DNA from: Trichopria drosophilae
Lineage: Eukaryota; Arthropoda; Insecta; Hymenoptera; Diapriidae
NCBI GenBank assembly: GCA_030407085.1
Contig: CM059582.1
Location: forward strand, 203,237,501-203,301,500
Length of the DNA: 64,000 nt
Direction: 5' to 3'
A model generated the notes under the pieces. It was not told where the DNA came from. It saw only the letters and a program-made list of their open reading frames with translations, and ran no database searches. The position numbers and the translations under genes were made by a program. This document shows, piece by piece, positions 50,701 through 60,473 of the stretch. Each line of letters begins with the position of its first letter. Within the stretch, counting starts at the first letter, position 1.

Positions 50701-51430
50701 ATTTTTTAAACTTTTCCCAGTTAACTTTGTCAATATTAATTGTTGGCCTAGATTCTTTTTTGGTATAGAAGTCACCTTTTAATTCTATTTGGATGGGATA
50801 GTGGTCACTTCCCATGGAATTTTGTATAACAGTCCAATTAGCTCTGTGGATTAGGTCGGCTGACATCACTGTGATGTCAGGAGACCCAATGTTGGAGTCA
50901 GTACATTTTGGAATTTTGGTATGAGAAAGAGGATCATTTAAAATTACATAACCTTTATTTACTAAACATTTATATATTAGACGACCTGTCTGATTTTGTT
51001 TACCGGAGCTCCATTGAGAATGGTGTGCATTAAAATCCCCGCAATAGATTGTATCCAGATCTGTCGAGTTGAAAATTAAATCCCAATCGCTAATTTCTTG
51101 AACAGAATTGGGATGCCTATACAAATTGGTTATTCTAATATATCTATGATTATTAGAAATGATAATTTCTATAAGTTCAATACCTTTTTTATTATGAAAT
51201 TTTCGTATTACTTTATAATTTAGATCTGGATGCAATGCTATTAAAACCCCTAAACATAAGTTTCCACCCAAGGATTTATCCATATCCAAACCTACTATGT
51301 TATAGTTTCCAAGGTGGAATTTTTCGTATCCAGGCATCCATGTTTCCGTGATGCAGATAACCTCATAATTAGAAAGATTTTTTTCTAATTCATGTTTGTT
51401 ATGCGATAAACTACGGGCGTTCCATTGCAA
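47711..51430 (-). CDS. I-clade LINE ORF2: endonuclease, reverse transcriptase, RNase H
   Basis: This is a 1239-residue protein performing target-primed reverse transcription. The N-terminal ~220 residues are an exonuclease-endonuclease-phosphatase domain (MQWNARSLSH, ITETWMP, YCGDFNAHHSQW, GSPDITV, GSDHYPIQI). Reverse transcriptase occupies about 430-720, with YRPIALSSNMAKILETLV, SQYGFRKGRSCIDSV, LLIDIEGAFDNV, GLPQGSVLSPILFNIYV and the catalytic FADD box. RNase H lies at about 950-1080 (FIYTDASKY, ITESEAIAVWWAL, VISDSPEVL, WCPAHSKIYGNEIADQAAK). A C-terminal Cys/His motif (CKFDNEIGTADHMIFNC) follows. All catalytic residues are present and the ORF is uninterrupted. Confidence 0.95.
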   Translation of the reverse strand: MQWNARSLSHNKHELEKNLSNYEVICITETWMPGYEKFHLGNYNIVGLDMDKSLGGNLCLGVLIALHPDLNYKVIRKFHNKKGIELIEIIISNNHRYIRITNLYRHPNSVQEISDWDLIFNSTDLDTIYCGDFNAHHSQWSSGKQNQTGRLIYKCLVNKGYVILNDPLSHTKIPKCTDSNIGSPDITVMSADLIHRANWTVIQNSMGSDHYPIQIELKGDFYTKKESRPTINIDKVNWEKFKKLIMEKTKNFQITSSNYLNKYDELIEGIQNCLKTSNAFKASKRKNNKLSHSYWWTDEIATAIKDRNNALKLLKTRINIENINNYDILVKKTKNLIIKSKKEGFRRFCNSLNMDMDISRIWKVIASFKNPRIDVSKRISNVYNDPSVKAAIEKLKTSTTGLQSPTPYIPFKESKILDEPFSIMEYNTVRSHLKLKSSPGPDMISNKIIYEPPESIHNIILKIFNFAYAHSSFPKTWNNYEVLMIPKPNGKGYRPIALSSNMAKILETLVKNRLEWLIEQDLIIPNSQYGFRKGRSCIDSVTTFATDIYLNFCRKKFTGALLIDIEGAFDNVIVNTLIQDLIDINLSTKLIKYIKFIISQRNIKCYTILEEFQTYKGLPQGSVLSPILFNIYVRNLQNHIGKMARNLQFADDCAIYVSHFSLKTCICELEQAFDSLKIWLRGRGLSIATHKTNFIVFTRKRINLQDTEITLENHKIKNANSIKFLGVIFDNKMKWNKHVDEICRKARIAHNIIKSICTVRWGVHPNHILNVYKGFCQPILLWGHTCYSNSAKSVKNKLKTIQTAVLRTCLGLMRSTPLAVVYKLSDITPIDIAIKKANYKYIISKAQLKSSTMINKLQLLYEYKNYKSSKNKNVCPEIYETYKSTNHNFNKIERSQFPLPIDYPIPTSFHSCKINLDLGKIAKTQNSPHKFFTSKLKNKYKDHHFIYTDASKYLKSQESANAIAIYHENQDLVDKHRINSDLDITESEAIAVWWALKYIQDNNLKKVIVISDSPEVLTKLANPLYKNKNVHKVFYDIHLKLSLMEIEISFYWCPAHSKIYGNEIADQAAKLALSQTINNKIKFKAHWTKIYHPKENKFKDDTQTFLTKEFENKGKYYLLSENFLQYRHPWFRNCQLSRNLINTINRLKSGHWEFPTHLHRLKVIDSPYCKFDNEIGTADHMIFNCTQFSVTRLPLLDILEQNNIPLPYSLQGILSLNNNDIFKELGNIIEIMRNSTDLT

Positions 51431-51515
51431 TATACGTAAATTTTTAATCGTGATATATACTTTAATTTATTTATATTTAAATAAAATAAAAATGAAATAG
51501 TTTAACTTAGTTTGT

Positions 51516-52745
51516 TTATGCGTCACTAATGTGTCTGTTATTTGTAGTTGGGATTTGTTCGATATTGAATAAAATTTTTTGAAATAGTCTATTTGTTTCG
51601 TTTAAGTAGTGTACTAATTGATTTAGATCGAAATTAGTATTTAATTTAGCAATGGATGTGTTATTCGGCATCATTTCGGTACTACTATCGGAATCGGAAT
51701 GCACGTAGTTGTTTTTATCTATGAGGTTTGGTGCGATATTGTCATTTCTAGATCTTTTTCTATTATTAATGCTTATATCAGTATTATTTAGGCAATCTGA
51801 AAAAGAGATATTGGGTTTAATATAATTGTTTACTTTTAGTTTATTATTGTAATCTCTTGCTTCTTGAAAAGTGAAGTTAAGTTCTGCCATTGTTTTCTTT
51901 ATTTCAAATTGTTCGTTGTAGGATTTACACTTTTGTTTATCCGTAGCCAAATGTTTATACTCAAAATTGTTATGATAGCAATTATGGCATCTTATTTTGA
52001 CCGTTACGCAATTTGAAGTGCTGTGATCCGTTTTTGCACATTTAGAACAAATCTCTTTTTCAGATTTGCACTTTTCTTTCGTATGTCCGAATTTTAAGCA
52101 TTTCATACATTGGGTCACTGGATATACAAATGGATTGACATCGTACGAAGTTTTCCAAATTAAAATTTTTTTGGGAAGAACGCTACCCGGAAATGAAATT
52201 TGTATTACCTTAGTAGGAATCAGTTCATCAGATAATGGATTATTTTTAAAAATTCTTTCTACAGTAACGTCTTTGTAGGTTGGTTCTAAACCTTCTTTTA
52301 TCTCCTCAATTTTCATTTTTTCGGAAAAACCATACAGGACTCCATATCTGTTTAACATAAATCCTAGTATATATGGAAACCAGCCGACTGGTAATAAAGT
52401 GGAATTATCCAAAATATGATTCGCGTCCTTCATATTATTACATGAAATTTGAATCTTGTAAGGATTTATCTTTTTTAAACGGTCGAACATAACTCCCTTC
52501 AAAGAAATCTCCCTTGCAAACTTGCATGGATTGCATGATTTTACTGCATGTTTTTCATCAAAAGTTTGTAGATGTATAATAAAAGGAGATTGAAAGTTGT
52601 TATTGTATCTTATTTTCGTTAAATTTTTTATTTTGTCAAAGTCATTTTTGTTTTCTTCCATTTGTTTATTATTTTTGGTTTGGCTAACGGTAATTGAGGA
52701 ATTTATGGTATTTGAATCCGTTTTTTTCTCGGGTTTAGGAGGCAT
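51516..52745 (-). CDS. I-clade LINE ORF1: gag-like RNA-binding protein
   Basis: This 409-residue ORF starts at ATG 52745 (MPPKPEKKTDSNTINSS). The middle holds an RRM-like or PRE-C2HC segment (FIIHLQTFDEKHAVKSC...GVMFDRLKKINPYKIQISCN). Two to three zinc knuckles follow: C-x2-C-x4-H-x4-C at CMKCLKFGHTKEKC, CSKCAKTDHSTSNC and CHNCYHNNFEYKHLATDKQKC. The C-terminus is Asn/Ser-rich. ORF1 proteins of I-type elements coat the RNA and help localise it. The ORF is intact. Confidence 0.92.
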   Translation of the reverse strand: MPPKPEKKTDSNTINSSITVSQTKNNKQMEENKNDFDKIKNLTKIRYNNNFQSPFIIHLQTFDEKHAVKSCNPCKFAREISLKGVMFDRLKKINPYKIQISCNNMKDANHILDNSTLLPVGWFPYILGFMLNRYGVLYGFSEKMKIEEIKEGLEPTYKDVTVERIFKNNPLSDELIPTKVIQISFPGSVLPKKILIWKTSYDVNPFVYPVTQCMKCLKFGHTKEKCKSEKEICSKCAKTDHSTSNCVTVKIRCHNCYHNNFEYKHLATDKQKCKSYNEQFEIKKTMAELNFTFQEARDYNNKLKVNNYIKPNISFSDCLNNTDISINNRKRSRNDNIAPNLIDKNNYVHSDSDSSTEMMPNNTSIAKLNTNFDLNQLVHYLNETNRLFQKILFNIEQIPTTNNRHISDA

Positions 52746-53101
52746 CCTATGTTATAAACAATAATGATTTTGTTTGGGAGAATTCGAATGATCTCACTTA
52801 CAAGATTTTATGCGAAGATATCCGTTTCCCAAGAACCTGGAACTTTCCTGATCTTTCTTCTGTCTTTTCTTTTGATATTCTTCGGGAGCAGTCCAATGGA
52901 TTGTTCCTGGGGTATTGCAAGATTTGATAAGATGAATGACAGTATTTATCTTCTATTGAAGGTTGCTGACATCCGATGGAGGAGTTTATATTGTTTTAGT
53001 ACTTCTTCAATTTAAAATTTTTCTATTTAGCGTAAGCGAGAGCTTTAAATCAGACGTCCGAACACTGCGGTAGTCAACTCACGAATCCCACGTGCGATAT
53101 C

Positions 53102-53505
53102 GACTATGAATATCTGTATATACAAGATACGAGGGCACTACAGTCCGGTGTAGAGTGGGGGGATGCGTTCTCAAACACCGACAGGCTGCGCCGCCGAGCC
53201 GTGGACACGCAGGAATTTCAATTTGGGCGAGCAGCTCACCCAAATTCCGACAGCAGCAATTCCGCGTGAAGTCACCACGCTGAACGATAATAGGCGGTGC
53301 TGCTGTCGGTGTCGGGACAGCTGCGCTTCCTAAGGTCTTTCCGTGTACACATTACATGAAAAACAGCGACACAGAGGAAGCAGGGGAGTGAGGCGGGTAT
53401 CGGCGGCGGGGGGGGGGGGGGCGTAACAAAATATTCACTGTAATGTTGGTGTTGGGTAGCCATGGGGAGGGGGGGTTCGCGAAGCCCCGATACCCGCCTC
53501 ACTCC
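53102..53505. repeat. GC-rich palindromic repeat (insertion site of the MULE)
   Basis: Past the exon remnant (53089-53113) the stretch holds an inverted repeat. GAGGAAGCAGGGGAGTGAGG then CGGGTATCG at 53374-53402 is the inverse of CGATACCCGCCTCACTCCCC then TGCTTCC at 53488-53514. Between them lie a G run (53407-53421) and a spacer. A further block (AAATTTGGGCGAGCAGCTCA, about 53218-53250) is related to 38500-38620. The right arm is interrupted by the 5.95 kb MULE and continues at 59475. Confidence 0.75.
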
Positions 53506-53753
53506 CCTGCTTCCACCTCCGTGAAGTTAACCGGCCATTGTAACGAAATCGATCGAAAATAGCGCGAATCGTTTGCGATTCGTTTGCGAATGTTTGCGAT
53601 TATCGATTTTTCGTTTGCGACTTCGTCGTTTTTGAGTTATTTGCAAAAAACGACATGGCCGGCTAACTTCACGTTAGCATTTTTGAAAACGCAATTACTC
53701 GGCAACCAATCGACCAATTTCGCTATATAATATTTAGTTTATTGAATCTACCT

Positions 53754-55075
53754 TATGAAATCATGAGGGAGCAACAATTTGTTTAAACAATATCAATTGT
53801 TTATTGCATAATAAACCTTAAAAACGATATAAGTAATGCCCAGAAATTCCAAATCGACTCAAAAAAATTCACAGTAGCGTATAAATACGTTAGAAATAAA
53901 GTCTTTATGAAATCATGAGGGAGCAACAATTTTTTTAAATAATATCTATTATTTATTGCATATTAAACCTTAAAAACGATATAAGTATGGCCCAGAAATT
54001 CCAAATCGACTCGAAAAAATTCACAGTAGCATAGAATTGTGCTAGAAATGACGTCTGTATGAAATCATGAGGGAGCAACAATTTGTTTAAATAACATCTA
54101 TTGTTTATTGCATAATAAACCTTAAAAACGATATAAGTAATGCCCAGAAATTCCAAATCGACTCAAAAAAATTCACAGTAGCGTAGAATTGTACTAAAAA
54201 TAACGTCTGTATGAAATCGTGAGGGAGCAAGAATTTGTTTAATTTATCTCTATTGTTTATTGCATATTAAACCTTAAAAACGATATAAGTATTGCCCAGA
54301 TATTTCAAATCGACTCGAAAAAATTCACAGTAGCATAGTATTGTGCTAGAAATGACGTCTGTATGAAATCATGAGGGAGCAACAATTTGTTTAAACAATA
54401 TTGCATAATTTTGTAAATGTAAGTACAAGAAACTGTGGTGCAATAAACATAAATAATAATAGACATTGTATAGTTGATATAAACATAATAAATAATAGAT
54501 ATTGTTTAAGCAAATTTTGGCTCCCTCACGATTTCATATAGACTTTATTTCTAGCACAATTCTACGCTACTGTGAATTTTTTCGAGTCGATTTGGAGTAT
54601 CTGGGCAATACTTATATCGTTTTTAAGGTTTAATATGCAATAAACAATAGAGATTGATTAAACAAATTCTTGCTCCCTCACGATTTCATACAGACGTTAT
54701 TTTTAGTACAATTCTACGCTACTGTGAATTTTTTTGAGTCGATTTGGAATTTCTGGGCATTACTTATATCGTTTTTAAGGTTTATTATGCAATAAACAAT
54801 AGATGTTATTTAAACAAATTGTTGCTCCCTCATGATTTCATACAGACGTCATTTCTAGCACAATTCTATGCTACTGTGAATTTTTTCGAGTCGATTTGGA
54901 ATTTCTGGGCAATACTTATAACGTTTTTAAGGTTTAATATGCAATAAACAGTAGATATTTGAACAAATTGTTGCTCCCTCACGATTTCATATAGACTTAA
55001 TTTCTAGCACAATTCTACGCTACTGTGAATTTTTTTGAGTCGATTTGGAATTTCTGGACATTACTTATATCGTTT
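53754..55075. repeat. mirrored array of ~152 bp repeats inside the MULE
   Basis: Five units start near 53754, 53905, 54057, 54210 and 54361, each with ATGAAATCATGAGGGAGCAA and CCTTAAAAACGATATAAGTA. Then the same unit appears four times inverted, at about 54521, 54672, 54826 and 54977 (marked by GCTCCCTCACGATTTCATA). The two mirror ORFs at 53953-54156 and 54744-54947 have nearly the same translation and are artefacts of this symmetry. Confidence 0.9.
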
Positions 55076-58000
55076 TTACTTATATAATTATTTAGACAAC
55101 GTGCTATCAAAGGGTTATTTGCAACAAGAAAGCTTCACAAATTCCTTCAACAGATAAAAGCAGGTAAAAATGAAAAATGATTATTTAGTATTGAATAGCA
55201 TTCTTAATAATAACTAAAAATATGTATTTCTTGAAGGAATTTAAACAATGAAGGTTTATTTTTAGAAAAAATCTCTTTCCGTAATTTTTCAAGACTACTT
55301 TTGTACTATCATAAGAAGTTAATCTTCAAGATCTTACGGTAGACATAATGTTTTAAATAAATCTTCATTTTTGACGCTTTTGACATTTTTTTAGTAAATT
55401 TGAATACAATATATTTAGAAAAATCGAACAAAATCCTGTCTGCGAATATAAGTTGTTAATTTATGTCGAGTATAAGTTGTCTATTCTTATAAATTCTTCA
55501 ATGTTTAACTATTTTTAAGAAGAAAAGTTTAAATGCAATAATAAATACTAATAATTAGTACTAATAAATAATTTAATTTGCCATGCATCAAAAAAGTTTG
55601 TTATAAAATGATGCGAAACTAAAGAATAGTTGAAACATGGAGTATTAATTTGTTGTGGGACGTTCAGTAGTGAGAAGAAATAAAAAATACCAACTTTTTG
55701 AAAATTACATGTATTATACATGCATTGTTATGGATTCAAAATGTAAGTACTACCCTGGTAAAAATGGAAGCGTACATGAAGAGTATGTACGCTTCGTGTA
55801 CATTACGATAAGAGTACACGAAAAGTACGTACACTTAAATGCCGCTTTCCGAAGTGTACAATAAGAGTACAATAAGCGTACAGCAAGAGTGATTTTGGAC
55901 ATTAAGAGCGAACATACGTACACTTCAATACCGCTTCCCAAAATGTATGATAAGAGATTTTAATAAAAAATTGTATTTTTCACTTTTTTCTTATTTTTAG
56001 TTTATTATTTAATTTTAATAATTTTAAAACGTTTTTTAAGACAAATAAAATATCTTAAAAACGCTGAGATTCGCTTGCACACACAGACACACGCACACAC
56101 ACACACATTCGTAATTTATAACACTATAAACTAAATATTATATTTGCATTCATCCGATCATATCACCCACTATTATTTATCTAAGCACCGAGGTAATTAC
56201 CAAATATGTCCTGTATATTTCAATAAATATATAACTTGATAAATATGAAACTGTCAATCTAGTGCCTCAATCCAATCAATTTCAAACAGAACTGCGGCAG
56301 TGCATTTCCTGGGACGAAGGAACACCGGAAAAATCTAGAACAAAAGAACTGGACAAAAAGGGCAAAAAAAGGGAGATCGCAGTTGCCTGCGAGCCTATTT
56401 TGAATACTCTGTAAAGTAGCGCCTCGAGTGTGTTATTTTTTTCTTTCTTATATTAAGTTTTAATTATATTTCAATTATATATATTATTTAAATTAAACAT
56501 GAAAACAAAAAAAAATATAATAAAAAAATGTAATTGAAACAAAAAATTGTTTTCCCGGCAAGGAACCTCGGTAGGCTCGAAAAGCGTTGGCGAATTGCGT
56601 CAGAAATTCTTTGCAAGGATTTTATTTAGTCAATAACTTATGTTTGAAAACATATTAAAAATTATTAACTTATTCAGATCTAAATTATTCATAAAAATTT
56701 ATATAATTACATATTAAAAATGACATTTAAATGAGAATAATTGAAATATATTATCCAACTAATTTAGGTGCACAGTGTATATTATTCAAAAATATTTCAT
56801 ATTAAATATTAAACCCTTTTAAATTGTAAGGCAATATGATTTACATGTTTCAAAAATTTACAAAATTAATAAAGATTTAATTTAAGTCACTAGTTGACAA
56901 TCATAATCTTCCATGAAAATGTATAGGTAGAAATGTGACATAATCTTTCTATTTTAAATTTACTTATATAAATCACTTGTCATAATAGAGCATATTATCT
57001 GAATATCAAATGCAAAAGTATTATTTTCCACCGACCGTATTTAATCCGATGACGTCACGAGTTGTTATTCCTCTACGACGTGAACGCTGGAAATTCAAGA
57101 TCCGACTGATGCTTTTTGGATACTTCCGCCATTAGGCACGTGCCTGCCAAGTTTTGCCGATTCGATGAATGGGTCTAACCCTTCTGCATGCTCACCTTCT
57201 CCGAAACTCTCAAATGGTATTCGTAGAATTCAGGAAAATCTTCTTACGCCGAATTGGGTATTTTCTTCTCCTTTATGTATTTCAGCTTTTCATTTTATTA
57301 TGAGGATATCACGTTTTTTTTTATATTTTTGAATAAAAAATCCCTTTTGACATTATGGACTGAATGTAAAATTACTTTTATTTTTATCAGATTTTACATT
57401 ATAAGGATTTTAATTTATTAATAATTTCATAAATTTCCATTTTCCAATTAAAATAAACATCTAAATATTATAATGTCTTTTACAAAAATTATAGTTGTCT
57501 AAACAGCATGACACAATTTTTGTTCAAACATGTTTATAGGTGTGTAGTCAATTAACTTAATTAATGTATGAAATTAATTTATATTAATAATTTCATCGTC
57601 AAAATTATCTTATTAAACACCATTTGAAATACATGTTATATAGAACACGTGGTTCAAAGATTTTATCGCACAACGTGAACTTTTGAAAGTGTCCGGACAA
57701 CTATTAACATTATTTAGAATTGAAACGAGCAGTCATTTAATGAAAAAACATTCCGAAATACTAGAGATTTAATTTTCTTTACGTACAATACGTGATTTCA
57801 TTTTTGCTTTTGATAACGGAATGTCGAAAAGCTATTATTTCATTTACTTTATTTTCTTGAATTTAATTTTAGCTTTCGTTTTTGTATAGAATCCCGCCCT
57901 GTAACACAAAATATTTCGACCGGATAACAAAAAAAAGAAATTTAATCAAAATAAAACAAATTTAGTGATCAAAAATTTTAATTATATCGCGAACGCGCAC

Positions 58001-58380
58001 TTAAACATACCTGCATATATCACCCGCCTCTATCGTTTGACTTGCTGCTCGTTTCGTTGTTTATTTGGAAAAGAGCTACCTTAAGAGACACGTTTGAACC
58101 GTGCTCTATTTCCCCCTTCTCCAAAATATACACAACAGCGAAAATCGCGGCAATTAATCGAAACAGGTACATACAGCATTCATTTATCATACATCGATCA
58201 TTTATCAGTTTCCGACTTTATCGATCGCAGATTTTACAATTTTCGCAAATATAATTTCGCTATAAAACATTTTTTGTTTTATCTGTTTCTGGTAACGTCG
58301 ATTCATCATAACCTTACAAGTGTATCCCATCTCAAACAAAATGAGGGAAAATGAGAGAACTATATGTATCGTTTTCCGAA
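55076..58380. other. central part of the MULE, AT-rich, no firm gene
   Basis: There is mostly AT-rich unique sequence with no transposase. Points of note are a run of GTAC-containing repeats (AGAGTACAC, about 55770-55885), a CA microsatellite at 56075-56107, and one stop-free stretch of 59 codons at 56235-56414 with protein-like composition. There is also a GC-rich patch at 57045-57260 containing GATGACGTCACG, a CRE-like octamer. Confidence 0.4.
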
Positions 58381-58429
58381 AATAACTTAAAAATGACAAA
58401 GTCGCAAACGAAAAATTGGTAATCGCCAT

Positions 58430-59100
58430 CATTTGCAAACGAATCGCAAACGTTTCAGACCGTTTTCAAAAAAAATCGCAAAACTTTTAAAGGATTTTGT
58501 ATATCGAGGCGGGCTGGATCTAGTAACTTTCGATAATTCGTTTATTTTCGCATTATTTATTATGATATTCGGGAGATTGCTGTATTTTCTCAATTCGCAA
58601 ACGAATCGCAAACTTTTGAGACCAATTTCAAAAAAATCGCAAACCTTTTGAAGGATTTTGTATATCGAGGCGGGCTGGATCTAGTAACTTTCGATAATTC
58701 GTTTATTTTCGCATTATTTATTGTGATATTCGGGAGATTGCTATATTTTCTCAATTCGCAAACGAATCGCAAACGTTTGAGACCGATTGCAAAAAAATCG
58801 CAAACCTTCTAAAGGATTTTGTATATCGAGGCGGGCTGGATCTAGTAACTTTCGATAATTCGTTTATTTTCGCATTATTTATTGTGATATTCGGGAGATT
58901 GCTATATTTTCTCAATTCGCAAACGAATCGCAAACGTTTGAGACCGATTGCAAAAAAATCGCAAACCTTCTAAAGGATTTTGTATATCGAGGCGGGCTGG
59001 ATCTAGTAACTTTCGATAATTCGTTTATTTTCGCATTATTTATTGTGATATTCGGGAGATTGCTATATTTTCTCAATTCGCAAACGAATCGCAAACGTTT
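58430..59100. repeat. 161 bp tandem repeat, four copies, inside the MULE
   Basis: Units start near 58429, 58590, 58751 and 58912, with CAATTCGCAAACGAATCGCA, GAGGCGGGCTGGATCTAGTA and GATATTCGGGAGATTGCTAT. The last two copies are nearly identical. Each gives the same 60-codon reverse ORF, which is a repeat artefact. The unit border carries the GCAAACGAATCGCAAACG motif of the TIRs. Confidence 0.95.
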
Positions 59101-59494
59101 GAGACCAATTTCAAAAAAATCGCAAACCTTTTAATGAAATTTGTATATAAGGGACATATAGGATAATTTATTTTTTTTTTATTTTACAAGTTCTCGGAAA
59201 AAACTCATTTAATTCATAATTCGCAAACGAATCGCAAACGATCAAGCCTAATTTGGGCGAAATTGGTCGATTGGTTGCCGAGTAATTGCGTTTTCAAAAA
59301 TGCTAACGTGAAGTTAGCCGGCCATGTCGTTTTTTGCAAATAACTCAAAAACGACGAAGTCGCAAACGAAAAATCGGTAATCGCAAACATTCACAAACGA
59401 ATCGCAAACGATTCGCGCTAATTTTGATCGATTTCGTTACAATGGCCGGTTAACTTCACGGAGGTCCTGCTTCCTCTGTGTCTCTGTTTTTCAT

Positions 59495-59955
59495 GCAATG
59501 TATATAATATACATACATATGCCTTGTATATGTGTATGTACAATTTATGTTAATTTCATGTTAATTTGCTTTTTACGGCATTATCGTTGATTTTACGAAG
59601 AAATGAATACAACCTTTTTTGTAGAGAATTCGATGTTCTATATTTTTTGTTTGAAACATTTTGTGTACGATTTGTATTTTTTGTTAAAAAATGAAAAAAC
59701 TAATCAGATCTAAGTTTGGCCAAGAGAAACCCAAATCCGTTTGTACTTTTAAAATTCGTCCTGCCAGTCGCGAGATATAGCGTATACAAAATTTTGCCCA
59801 CGGACGGACGGACGTACAACCTAACGGACACCAATTTTTTTATTGTTGCTTTGGGTTCCTTAGGGCCGAAAACGTCGACATTTGATGAAAAACGATAGCT
59901 GACCAAACGAAAAACTGACCAAATTCAATACTTCGCCAGACCTATGGTCTGGGTC
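59495..59955 (+). repeat. dispersed repeat family R, copy 4
   Basis: It matches the inverse of 38180-38490 (GCCTTGTATATGTGTATG, TTGTTTGAAACATTTTGTGT) and shares ATTTGATGAAAAACGATAG and CAATACTTCGCCAGACC with copies 1 and 2. It ends with the palindrome CCAGACCTATGGTCTGGGTC at 59937. Confidence 0.7.
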
Positions 59956-60473
59956 GCAGTAATATAAATTCCTAGTGTGGCCTGTTACTCAAGATGTGTC
60001 CGTATCACACTAGAAATCTTATTCAAAGACACGTATAAATTGGAAAATAATAGCAATTTTCAGTCACGTTCTAACCAATAGCCTATCGAACGGCATAAAT
60101 TGTAGGAAAAACGATCCTACTAGATAGCCGACTGATCTGTTAGAAACGTAACCTGTTTAAATGCGTTTATAAATTGAGAAAACAAAATCGCCCAATAGTT
60201 ACATATTACATAGCCCGTATGGTAGTAGAAATGTGAATAAATAATTGTAAAAGTTAGTCAGGATATTTTAAACTAAGGAGACCTTTACGAATATCTTATA
60301 TAAATATTAAAATATTAATTAAAATATCAATTAAAATATCAATTCTGAAACTGTTTTTATTTTTTTAAATAAAAGATGGCTTTAAATTTTATAACGATTT
60401 ATTCTGTCGCTTGCATAATTCGCATTGAAATTGCCTGTCATTCTTGTCGTGTTTCACTTCCTGTTCATTCTTT
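59956..60473. other. AT-rich spacer
   Basis: Nothing gene-like was found. CTAGTGTGGCC and CACACTAG (about 59971 and 60007) form a small inverted pair that may be the end of a mobile element. It is downstream of the Ulp1 frame on the minus strand. Confidence 0.3.

Larger units (their letters stand above)
47415..53088 (-). mobile_element. full-length I-clade LINE (5.67 kb) with 13 bp target duplication
   Basis: A complete non-LTR retrotransposon on the minus strand has a 5' UTR (52746-53088), ORF1, an 85 bp gap, ORF2, a 3' UTR (47429-47710) and a (GAA)n tail at 47415-47428. CACGTGCGATATC is present on both sides (47402-47414 and 53089-53101). Both ORFs are intact and the target duplication is perfect, so the copy is young and may be active. 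The presence of an RNase H domain plus an apurinic-type endonuclease and the GAA-type tail point to the I clade. Confidence 0.92.
53515..59465. mobile_element. foldback/MULE-type element (5951 bp), 209 bp TIRs, 9 bp duplication
   Basis: The terminal inverted repeats span 53515-53723 and 59257-59465, each 209 bp, starting ACCTCCGTGAAGTTAACCGG. CCTGCTTCC flanks both ends (53506-53514 and 59466-59474). The TIRs contain repeated TCGTTTGCGA motifs. Inside are a mirrored tandem array (53754-55075) and a 161 bp tandem array (58430-59100) built from the same GCAAACG motifs. No transposase ORF is recognised between, so it is non-autonomous. Long, repeat-built TIRs and 9 bp duplications are features of the Drosophila Foldback and Mutator-like group. 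Confidence 0.88.

Noticed and set aside
53953..54947. Pair of near-identical 67-residue ORFs on opposite strands
   Set aside because: Produced by the mirrored 152 bp array; no protein family and no start context.
58429..59094. Four 60-residue ORFs with almost the same sequence
   Set aside because: One reading of each 161 bp tandem unit; an artefact of repetition, not a gene family.
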